Source: Myxococcales bacterium (GTDB taxonomy: Bacteria > Lernaellota > Lernaellaia > Lernaellales > Lernaellaceae). From it: a stretch of DNA of 64,000 nt. This document shows, piece after piece, positions 44,442 through 51,718 of the stretch. Each line of letters starts with the position of its first letter. Position 1 is the stretch's first letter. A program made the translations under genes and the position numbers. The notes under the pieces are model-generated. The model was not told the DNA's origin. It did no database searches and was given only the letters and a program-made list of their open reading frames with translations. The stretch lies in the NCBI GenBank assembly GCA_012517325.1, contig JAAYVF010000079.1, positions 27,352-91,351 on the forward strand, in the 5' to 3' direction.

Positions 44442-46670
44442 TCAATCCACCGGGACCGCCCGATAGTAAAGCCCACCGTCGCTCAGGTAGGCGACGCGCA
44501 GCCGGCCGTCGGCCGCCAGGACGAGCGAGAGCTCGCTCACCTCGCCTTCGCAATCGGCCAGCCAAACGGTCGTCCATTCGCCGGAAGCTTTCACGGCCAG
44601 GTAGATGCCGGCCGGCGTCGCTTCCGCGGCGAAGTAGGCCACGCGCACTTGATCGGCATCCAGGGCGATCGCGGTGGCGATGGCGCCGCTCGCCGGGGCG
44701 ATCGACTCGGTCTCCCAGCCGCCGCTTTCGTTGGTGGCGTAAATCGCGCCGGGGGAGTCGGCCGCCGTTACATAAGCGAGATGGACGATGCCGTCGGCGG
44801 CCGGGGCGATTGAAATCGCGCCGGCGACGGAACCCGCGTCGGCGAAGATTTCGGCTTCCCAATCGCCGGATCGATCAGTCGCGTAGACGCCGGTGTAGCC
44901 GTTCGCGACGGCGGCCACGTGCACGGCCCCGGCGTCATCCAGGGCAATCGCCGGATTGTAAAAATAGTCGGCGACGACGGTTTGAATCTCCCATTGGCCG
45001 GCGCGGTCGGTGGCGTAACAAAGTTCGTTGGCGAACGCATAGGCGAGATGCGCGGCGTTCTGCCCATCCAGCGCCAGCGCCACGCCCGAGAGGGTTTTGG
45101 AGGTCTGCGGTTCGACGGTCTGGAATTGCCAGCCGTCACTCGCGGCGGTCGCGTAACGCAAAGTATGGTCGTAGATGTCACTGAACGCGATGCGGGTCCG
45201 CCCGTCCGTGCCGATGGCGATCCCCTGATAGGAGCCGGCTTCCTCGTCGGTCACCATTTCGCCGCTCCAGGGGCCCGCCGCGTTGCTCGCCGATTTCAGC
45301 GAGGCGCTGATCACATCTTTCAGGCGATAGGCGACATCGGCCCGGCGATGGCCACGCGCCGCCAGCGACGCGTTTTTCACAAAACCGGCGTCGTCGATGG
45401 TGACGCGCGTCCAGGTGAGGCCGGTCCGGGCGGCCAGTTTCAGATACCCCTTGTCGGGATAGTAATAGCTGATGAACGGATGGCCGTCGTCGTCCAACAC
45501 GATGGCCGTATATTGGCCGATCAGGTATTCGGCGAAATCCGCCACCTGGTTCCGCCAATCGCCGTCGCGGTTGGTCGCATAGCCGAGAAAAGACGACGCG
45601 CCGGTATAGTTATAGGCGTAATAGCTGACATGCGCCGCGCCGTCCGCCGCGAAGGCCAGCCCGTACTGAAGGTAATCCCATTTGAAGCTGCTGTTCACCG
45701 TCTGTTCGGGCCAAAGACCGTCCCCGGCGCCGCGGCAAGCGTAAAGCAATGCCGAGAAATAGCGATAAACAATGCACGGCGCGCCGCCGGTATCCAGCGC
45801 CAGCAACGGTTCGTAGCCATGATCCGTCGCCGGCACGGTTTGCCAACTCCCCGAAGCGTCGGTGGCATAGAGAATCCCGGGAGTAGCCAGGGCTTCGAAA
45901 ACCAGATGCACCGCTCCGGCGGCATCGACCGCGATCGACGTCTTGGAATACGCATCGTTGTTCGCATCGATCACGGTGCTTTCCCACGCGTCGGTAAGGT
46001 CGGTCGCGTAGACGATCTCTCCGGCGGCAGTCGGGTAACTCACGTGGGCGTGATCGTCGGCGTCGAGCGCCAGCGAATACTCTTCCGGCTCGGTGGCCGA
46101 ATCCGGCACCGGCACAACGACCCAGGCGCCCGTACGATTATCGGCGAAGCGTAATTCCAGGGTGGTCGGGTCGAGATACAACAGGCGCAGGCTGCCGTCG
46201 TCGGCCAGCCGCAGGAGCGGCCCACTGGCCGGCGATGCGACCGTCTCCCGCGTCACGGCCTTGTCCTGCCACGAATAGACCACGAGTTCGTGGCCGCGCA
46301 CGGCCGCCAGATAAAAGCGGCCGTCGTCGCTCCGGACCAGCGAGGTGCCGTTGTGGCCCGGTGAGCCACCGTCGACGAGGATTATTGCGGTATCGTCATT
46401 GTCGTCATTGTCGTCATTGTCGTTATCATCATCGTTATCATCATTGTCGTCATTATCGTTGTCGTCATCATCATCGTTATCGTCGTCATCGTCGGCGTCG
46501 TCGTCGTTATCGTTGTCATCGTCATCGTCGGCGTTGTCGTCGTCCTGCACCTGTCCCGGACCCGAGCCGGAATCATCGTCGGCATCGTTGGTACCGCTGC
46601 AAGCCATGGCGAGAAAAATCAAGGACGCAATGAGCAGCGCAAGCAGCCGAATTCCCATCGTTCGGTTCAT
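44442..46670 (-). CDS. Lipoprotein of repeated Y-A-T-D-x-x-G-x-W units with long Asp/Asn linker
   Basis: A 742-residue lipoprotein with lipobox L-A-M-A-C-S-G-T, then about 70 residues of Asp and Asn, then a propeller-like array. The core unit (Y/F)-A-T-(D/N)-x-x-G-x-W recurs roughly every 50-60 residues, for example L-Y-A-T-D-A-S-G-S-W, C-Y-A-T-D-R-A-G-Q-W, V-Y-A-T-D-R-S-G-D-W and I-Y-A-T-N-E-S-G-G-W; at least seven good copies plus weaker ones are visible. Between units is A-(L/I)-D-x-x-(D/G)-x-A-H-(V/L)-(S/A)-Y. No catalytic motif is seen, so binding or adhesion is likely. The start follows GGAGGGTGCC. Confidence 0.75.
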   Translation of the reverse strand: MNRTMGIRLLALLIASLIFLAMACSGTNDADDDSGSGPGQVQDDDNADDDDDNDNDDDADDDDDNDDDDDNDNDDNDDNDDDNDNDDNDDNDDTAIILVDGGSPGHNGTSLVRSDDGRFYLAAVRGHELVVYSWQDKAVTRETVASPASGPLLRLADDGSLRLLYLDPTTLELRFADNRTGAWVVVPVPDSATEPEEYSLALDADDHAHVSYPTAAGEIVYATDLTDAWESTVIDANNDAYSKTSIAVDAAGAVHLVFEALATPGILYATDASGSWQTVPATDHGYEPLLALDTGGAPCIVYRYFSALLYACRGAGDGLWPEQTVNSSFKWDYLQYGLAFAADGAAHVSYYAYNYTGASSFLGYATNRDGDWRNQVADFAEYLIGQYTAIVLDDDGHPFISYYYPDKGYLKLAARTGLTWTRVTIDDAGFVKNASLAARGHRRADVAYRLKDVISASLKSASNAAGPWSGEMVTDEEAGSYQGIAIGTDGRTRIAFSDIYDHTLRYATAASDGWQFQTVEPQTSKTLSGVALALDGQNAAHLAYAFANELCYATDRAGQWEIQTVVADYFYNPAIALDDAGAVHVAAVANGYTGVYATDRSGDWEAEIFADAGSVAGAISIAPAADGIVHLAYVTAADSPGAIYATNESGGWETESIAPASGAIATAIALDADQVRVAYFAAEATPAGIYLAVKASGEWTTVWLADCEGEVSELSLVLAADGRLRVAYLSDGGLYYRAVPVD
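46392..46544 (-). repeat. GAC/GAT/AAC trinucleotide tract (Asp/Asn linker)
   Basis: About 150 bases of near-pure Asp and Asn codons in frame with the lipoprotein, the longest such tract of the window. The DDN-type period of 9 bases is visible in places. Confidence 0.85.
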
Positions 46671-46773
46671 GGCACCCTCCATTGCCGATCAAACGGCGAG
46701 CGGATCGTTTTTAAGCCGTCAGGCCATGATGTAGCATTTCTCCCATCAAAGAACAATTGCCCCGCTTGCCGCC

Positions 46774-46831
46774 TTGACTTCTTTTCGCCGGCCGCGATAT
46801 GAATGATATTCAGATACTGAACACCATTCAT
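46774..46831 (+). promoter_or_regulatory. Promoter with nested dyad operator before the SDR operon
   Basis: TTGACT at 46774-46779 and TATGAA at 46798-46803 (18-base spacer) form a plausible promoter. Two 13-base dyads overlap and follow it: TGAATGATATTCA (46800-46812) and TGAACACCATTCA (46818-46830), each of the form TGAAY-N3-ATTCA. They also pair with each other (ATGAATG 46799-46805 with CATTCAT 46825-46831, and TTCAG with CTGAA). The TetR gene at the operon end is the natural candidate to bind here. Confidence 0.5.
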
Positions 46832-46865
46832 CGTGCAACCATTCGTCCATTGTTGGGAGGCCCGC

Positions 46866-47702
46866 ATGTACCCCGATCTGCAGGGAAAGATCGCGCTGGT
46901 CACCGGCGCCGGCAAACACACCGGCATCGGTTTCGCCATCGCCGCGGCGCTGGCCGCCGACGGCGCCGACGTCATCATCGCGGACCTGGGCGACCGGCCG
47001 CAAGTCGCCGCCGGCCTGCCGATGGCCACGCGCACCGAAATGGAGCAGATCGCCGCCGAGCTGGCCGCACGTCACGGGGTGCGCGCCCTCGCCGTCGATC
47101 TGGACGTCGCCGCGCCGGAATCGATCGCCGCCGCCGTCGGCGTCATCCGGGAAACGTTTCCGCGTATCGACATCCTGTGCAACAACGCCGGGGCGTCCTT
47201 CGGCGTGCCGAACATGGTGGCGACCTACGACGAGGCGGCCTGGATGAAAACCATCGACGTCAATCTGCACGGCGTATTCCGCGTCACCCGCGCCGTGCTG
47301 CCGCTGATGTTCGGCCGGCCGGGCAGCATCATCAACACCGCCTCGCGCGCCGGCAAGGTGCCGCCGGTGTTCAACGGCGCTTACGCGGTGGCCAAGGCCG
47401 GCGTGATCATGCTCACCAAGGTCCTGGCCCGGGAACTGGCCGGGATGAGCATCCGGGTCAATGCCATCTGCCCCGGTCAGGTGATGACCGACCTGGAAAA
47501 GTGGCGGTTCGGCCGCGAGGCCGACGCGTTGGGCGGCACGATCGAGGACCGCCAACAAGAGATGATCAAGACCATTCCGCTGGGACGCCTGGGCGAGCCG
47601 CAAGACGCCGCCCGCCTGGTCGCGTTCCTGGCTTCCGAGGCGTCTTCCTACATCACCGGCCAGGCGATCAACCTGACCGGCGGTCAACTGATGGAACTGT
47701 GA
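46866..47702 (+). CDS. Short-chain dehydrogenase/reductase (SDR)
   Basis: A 278-residue classical SDR. The cofactor site is V-T-G-A-G-K-H-T-G-I-G with two residues more than the usual T-G-x-x-x-G-I-G, followed by N-N-A-G. The catalytic set is S in N-T-A-S-R-A-G and Y-A-V-A-K. The C-terminal G-Q-A-I-N-L-T-G-G resembles 3-oxoacyl-ACP reductase-like and glucose dehydrogenase-like members. Start at ATG 46866 with GGGAGG upstream. It is the first gene of the operon with a ThDP enzyme, an MFS transporter and TetR, consistent with use of a small hydroxylated compound. Confidence 0.9.
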   Translation: MYPDLQGKIALVTGAGKHTGIGFAIAAALAADGADVIIADLGDRPQVAAGLPMATRTEMEQIAAELAARHGVRALAVDLDVAAPESIAAAVGVIRETFPRIDILCNNAGASFGVPNMVATYDEAAWMKTIDVNLHGVFRVTRAVLPLMFGRPGSIINTASRAGKVPPVFNGAYAVAKAGVIMLTKVLARELAGMSIRVNAICPGQVMTDLEKWRFGREADALGGTIEDRQQEMIKTIPLGRLGEPQDAARLVAFLASEASSYITGQAINLTGGQLMEL

Positions 47703-47715
47703 AAGGAGCTTGCGC

Positions 47716-49392
47716 ATGAGTGCCATCGCCAGCGCGCAATTGGCGGCCGAGGCGTTGATCGCCCGCGAAGTGGACTACATTTTCACCCTGAGCGGCGGCC
47801 ACATCACCCCGCTATACAAGCATCTGGAAAACTCGCCGGTCAAGCTGTTCGACACCCGGCACGAGCAGGCCGCCGTTTTCATGGCCGAGGCTTACGGCCG
47901 GCTGACCCGCCGCCCGGGCGTGGCGATGGTCACCGCCGGTCCCGGCTTCACCAACGCCCTGTCGGCCGTCGCGAACGCCAAAATGGCCAATTCGCCGCTG
48001 CTGCTGATCTCGGGCCGCGCCGGGGTCGGCAAATGCGAAAAGCTGGATTTGCAGGACGCGCCGCAAGCGCCGGTCATCACGCCGATGGTCAAAAAAGCCT
48101 TCGTCTGCAATTGCCCCGAGCGGGTGCCGGAATTCGTCGACCTGGCCTACCGCACCGCCGCCGGCGGTTGTCCCGGCCCGGTTTATCTCGAACTGCCGGT
48201 CGACGTGCTGGCGCAGGAAGGCAAAGGCATGGTGAAGCGGCCGCTCACCGCGGTGTCCTCGCACCCGGTCGACCTGGAGGCGGTCGATAAGCTGCTGGCG
48301 ATGATCCGCGCCGCCAAGCGGCCGATGATCGTCGCCGGGAGCGGCGCCTGGTACGCCGACGCCGGCGAGGAACTGGTTCGTTTCGTCGAGGCGACGGGCA
48401 TCCCGGCTTTCACCTCGGGCATGGGCCGCGGCCTGATCTCCGACGAGCACCCCTTGTGCTTCGAATCGGCCGTCGGCACGCGCCCCGGCGCGATTCTCTT
48501 CGCCCAATCCGACGCCGACCTGATCGTGTTGCTGGGCAACCGCATCAGCCTGTATTACATGTTCGGCGACCTGTTCGATTCGGCGGCGCAAATCGTCCAG
48601 GTGGATATCTCCGCCGAGGAAATCGGCCGCAATCGCAGCGTCGGCCTGCCGGTGATCAGCGACATCAAGGGCTTTCTGCAACAGTGCCTTCTGCGCCTCG
48701 ACGAATGGAACTCGGCCGCCGATTGGTCGGGGAAATTCGCCGAGTGGACCGCCGCGCTGCGGAAAAACGAGGCGCAATCGAAAAACCAGGTCCGGGACAT
48801 GTGGGAAAGCGACCAAAAGCCGATTCACGCTATGCGCCTGGCCTCCGAAATCGACCGCTTCCTCGACCGCCCGGACGATATCGTGGTCGGCGACGGCGGC
48901 GACGCGCAGGTCTGGATGGCGATGACCCGGACGGCCCGCCGCGCCGGCCGCTATCTCGATTCGGGGCTTTTCGGCTGCCTGGGCGTCGGCCTGCCGTACG
49001 CCAACGCGGCGAAGCTGCTCCATCCCGGCAGCCGCGTCTGCCTGATGACGGGCGACGGCTCGCTCGGTTTCAATTTCATGGAGTTCGAAACGGCGATCCG
49101 CAAAGGTTTGCCGATCGTCGTGGCGGTCAGCAACGACCTGGGTTGGGGGATGATCCGGCACAGCCAGCAGTTGCGACTCGGACGGGCCATCGAGACCGGC
49201 ACCCACATCGGGTACGTCCCCTACCACCAGGTGGTCGAAGCGCTGGGCGGCAAGGGGATCCTGGTGGAAGACCCCGCGCAAATCCGGCCCGCGCTGGAGG
49301 AGGCGTTCGCGGCCGGGGTGCCGGCGTGCGTCAACGTCATGACCGACCCGGACACCATCAGCCCCGGCAGCATCGCGCTGGCGAACGTCTGA
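47716..49392 (+). CDS. Thiamine-diphosphate-dependent enzyme (acetolactate synthase / 2-hydroxyacyl-CoA lyase-like)
   Basis: A 558-residue ThDP enzyme of the pyruvate oxidase/AHAS superfamily. The activating Glu lies in D-T-R-H-E-Q-A-A near residue 52. The ThDP-Mg site is G-D-G-S-L-G followed about 25 residues later by S-N-D-L-G-W (G-D-G-X-N motif). The substrate is not evident; carboligation of pyruvate and cleavage of 2-hydroxyacyl-CoA or oxalyl-CoA are all possible. It starts 13 bases after the SDR stop, with AAGGAG upstream of ATG 47716. Confidence 0.88.
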   Translation: MSAIASAQLAAEALIAREVDYIFTLSGGHITPLYKHLENSPVKLFDTRHEQAAVFMAEAYGRLTRRPGVAMVTAGPGFTNALSAVANAKMANSPLLLISGRAGVGKCEKLDLQDAPQAPVITPMVKKAFVCNCPERVPEFVDLAYRTAAGGCPGPVYLELPVDVLAQEGKGMVKRPLTAVSSHPVDLEAVDKLLAMIRAAKRPMIVAGSGAWYADAGEELVRFVEATGIPAFTSGMGRGLISDEHPLCFESAVGTRPGAILFAQSDADLIVLLGNRISLYYMFGDLFDSAAQIVQVDISAEEIGRNRSVGLPVISDIKGFLQQCLLRLDEWNSAADWSGKFAEWTAALRKNEAQSKNQVRDMWESDQKPIHAMRLASEIDRFLDRPDDIVVGDGGDAQVWMAMTRTARRAGRYLDSGLFGCLGVGLPYANAAKLLHPGSRVCLMTGDGSLGFNFMEFETAIRKGLPIVVAVSNDLGWGMIRHSQQLRLGRAIETGTHIGYVPYHQVVEALGGKGILVEDPAQIRPALEEAFAAGVPACVNVMTDPDTISPGSIALANV

Positions 49393-49424
49393 TCGCCTTC
49401 GCCGGCGAAGGAAAGGAGTGAGCG

Positions 49425-50699
49425 ATGACCCGGACCACAGATGCGCCGCGCGCCGCTTACTTCACCTTCACGCTGCTCTTTCTTTTGTACATGTTCGACT
49501 ACGCCGACCGCATGGTGATCGGCTCGCTGATTCCTTTCCTGAAAGCAGACTGGCAATTGACCGACGCCCAATGCGGGATGCTGCTTTCGGCGGTGTATTG
49601 GTCGATCACGATTTGCACGTTTCCGATTTCGATCGCCGTCGACCGTTGGAGCCGGCGGCGTAGTATCGCGATCATGGCGATGTTGTGGAGCCTGGCGACG
49701 GCGGCCTGCGCCTTCACGCGCAATTTCGCCCAATTGTTCGCGGCGAAATCGGCCATCGGCCTGGGCGAGGCCGGTTACGCGCCCGGCGGCACGGCGATGC
49801 TGGCCGGCCTGTTTGCCGAAAAGAAACGCGCCCAGGTGATGGGCTTCTGGAACATGTCGATCCCCTTGGGCGGCGCGCTCGGCGTGGGCCTGGGCGGACT
49901 GATCGCCGACCTCTGGGGCTGGCGGCACGCTTTCGGAATGGTGGCGATCCCCGGCTTCATCATCGCCCTGTTGTTTTTCCGCGTGCGCGATTACCGCACC
50001 GTGGAACTGGTGAAAACCGCCGACGCCGGGCAACCGGCGCAAAAAATGCGGCTGCCGGAAATCGCCCTGGCCTTCCTGCACAACCCGACGCTGCTGCTGA
50101 CCTATTTCGCCTTCGCCGGCAACACCTTCGTCTCCACCTCGCTGATGTTCTGGCTGCCCACGTATTTCCATCGCACGCAGAACCTCTCGATGAGCCAGGC
50201 GGGAATGAAAACCAGCGCGATCATGCTGCTGGCGATCGTCGGCGCGCCCATCGGCGGCGTGCTGGCCGATCGCTGGCGACGCCGCCGACAGAACGCCCGG
50301 ATCGTCTTCGCCGGCATCTGCTCGCTGATCACCAGCGGCTTGCTGGCCGCCTCTTTTCTGGCGACGGCGGGCGGGATGGGGCAATTTTCGCTGCTGCTTT
50401 TGTGCGGCATCTGCGTGGTGGCCTATCTGCCCGGCGCCGCCTCGGTGACGCAGGACGTGGTTCATCCCGGCCTGCGCGCGGTGTCCTACAGCCTCGGGGT
50501 CATTACCCAGAATTTGCTCGGCAGTTCGCTCGGGCCGCTGGCGATCGGCGCCCTGTCGGACCGGTACGGCCTCGGCATCGCCTTGCTGGTGTTGCCGGTA
50601 TCGGCGGCGGTGGCGGGCCTGCTGTTTCTCGTCGGCTCCCTTTTCCACAATCGCGATCTGGATAAAATCGACCGGGTCGAATTGAGTTTCGAAAGGTAA
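49425..50699 (+). CDS. MFS transporter (spinster-like)
   Basis: A 424-residue major facilitator with about twelve hydrophobic segments. F-D-Y-A-D-R-M-V-I-G near residue 25 resembles the spinster/phthalate-permease type start. G-L-G-E-A-G-Y-A-P in helix 4 and the A-D-R-W-R-R-R-R loop (motif A of the second half) are typical. It probably imports the substrate that the SDR and ThDP enzymes handle. Start follows AAAGGAGTGAGCG, 32 bases after the ThDP gene. Confidence 0.9.
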   Translation: MTRTTDAPRAAYFTFTLLFLLYMFDYADRMVIGSLIPFLKADWQLTDAQCGMLLSAVYWSITICTFPISIAVDRWSRRRSIAIMAMLWSLATAACAFTRNFAQLFAAKSAIGLGEAGYAPGGTAMLAGLFAEKKRAQVMGFWNMSIPLGGALGVGLGGLIADLWGWRHAFGMVAIPGFIIALLFFRVRDYRTVELVKTADAGQPAQKMRLPEIALAFLHNPTLLLTYFAFAGNTFVSTSLMFWLPTYFHRTQNLSMSQAGMKTSAIMLLAIVGAPIGGVLADRWRRRRQNARIVFAGICSLITSGLLAASFLATAGGMGQFSLLLLCGICVVAYLPGAASVTQDVVHPGLRAVSYSLGVITQNLLGSSLGPLAIGALSDRYGLGIALLVLPVSAAVAGLLFLVGSLFHNRDLDKIDRVELSFER

Positions 50700-50703
50700 G
50701 GCG

Positions 50704-50760
50704 ATGAACGAAGGGACGAGCGCCCGCGAGCGAACCGATTCCGGGGTAAATCCGTCGTGA
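50704..50760 (+). CDS. Possible 18-residue leader ORF coupled to the TetR gene
   Basis: ATG at 50704, preceded by AAGG, opens a frame of 18 codons whose TGA (50758-50760) overlaps the GTG start of the TetR gene. It reads M-N-E-G-T-S-A-R-E-R-T-D-S-G-V-N-P-S. The TetR start itself has a weak ribosome site, so coupling through this short frame could control it. It may also be chance. Confidence 0.3.
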   Translation: MNEGTSARERTDSGVNPS

Positions 50761-51395
50761 GCGCCAGCGACCGCCGCGAACGGGAAAAGAACCAACGCCG
50801 CGCGCAAATTCTCGACGCCGCGCGTCAGGTGTTGTTCGCCGAGGGCATGGCCGGCGCTTCGATGAACAAAATCGCGCGGACCGCCGAGTTGTCCGTCGGC
50901 ACGCTGTACGTCTATTTCGAAAACCAGGAAGAGTTGTTCGCCGCGTTGCAGGAAGAAGGGCTCGATCTGCTGTACGCGATGATCCGCCGTGCGACCGGCG
51001 GCCGGGTGTCGCCCGCCGAGAAACTGCGGCGCGTCGCCCGGGCGTACCTGACCTTCAGCCGGCGGCATCGCAAGTACTTCGACATTTACAATTATTTTCT
51101 GTCCTCGCCGGAAGTCACCTTTCCCGACGAACTCAAGCGGCGGATCGATCGGCACGGCGACCGGATTCTATCTTTGGTTGCCGGCGTTTTGGCCGAGTAC
51201 GCGCCCGAGGGGCCGGCCGGCCGCGAGCCGCGGCGTTGCGCCCTGGTCTTCTGGTCGACGCTGCACGGCTTGTTGCAGTTCCGCAAATTGCGCGACACGA
51301 TCCTGGCCGGCGAAAACGTCGACGACCTTTACCATTACTCCGTGGACAGCCTACTTAAAAGTTTTAGTGAAAACAGCCCGGACCCTTTGGTATGA
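50757..51395 (+). CDS. TetR/AcrR-family transcriptional regulator
   Basis: A 212-residue regulator. The N-terminal helix-turn-helix shows R-R-A-Q-I-L-D-A-A-R-Q-V-L-F, G-A-S-M-N-K-I-A and L-S-V-G-T-L-Y-V-Y-F-E-N-Q-E-E-L-F, the typical family signature (residues about 15-60). The C-terminal ligand domain is unspecific (F-S-R-R-H-R-K-Y-F-D-I-Y-N-Y-F resembles TetR_C_33/AcrR-type members). Start is GTG with a weak ribosome site. It closes the SDR-ThDP-MFS operon and is the likely repressor of the dyads at 46800-46830. Confidence 0.9.
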   Translation: MSASDRREREKNQRRAQILDAARQVLFAEGMAGASMNKIARTAELSVGTLYVYFENQEELFAALQEEGLDLLYAMIRRATGGRVSPAEKLRRVARAYLTFSRRHRKYFDIYNYFLSSPEVTFPDELKRRIDRHGDRILSLVAGVLAEYAPEGPAGREPRRCALVFWSTLHGLLQFRKLRDTILAGENVDDLYHYSVDSLLKSFSENSPDPLV

Positions 51396-51718
51396 TTTCG
51401 ATAACTATTCAATTTAATTGAAATTATTTGCAGCTTACACCCGTTTTGGTGTGATCCTCAAATGGCTTCCCTATCCCGTGATAACGCGGTTTGAATCGCG
51501 CACATTTTCCTTGGATTCTCGAATCGAAAGTAGTAGTGTCGAAATATATTCCAGTCATAACAGCTTGATTTCCGGGACATCTTTCTATCGGAAAGCTCGT
51601 TCAGTGAACGTTGATCGGGTTGCGCCCAAAGCTGATAAGAAACGATTTTTCATCTCCGATAACGCATCGCCTCTCGAAAGCCACGGCCAACCAACTGAAT
51701 GAAAAGGAGTACACCGAG
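51396..51718. other. AT-rich gap without a convincing gene
   Basis: About 320 bases between the TetR gene and the FG-GAP protein, clearly richer in A and T than the rest. No frame with a good start or ribosome site is seen, apart from GAAAAGGAG, which belongs to the next gene. Two inverted repeats stand out: TTCAAT-TTA-ATTGAA at 51408-51422 and CGTTCA-G-TGAACG at 51598-51610. The region probably holds the promoter of the surface protein and perhaps operator sites. Confidence 0.5.

Noticed and set aside
49221..51155. Open frame of about 644 codons on the minus strand, opposite the MFS and TetR genes
   Set aside because: Antisense to two well supported genes; composition is Gln/Arg/Gly-rich without any domain.
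51418..51702. Open frame of 94 codons in the AT-rich gap
   Set aside because: No ribosome site, no motif and poor codon use compared with the neighbours.
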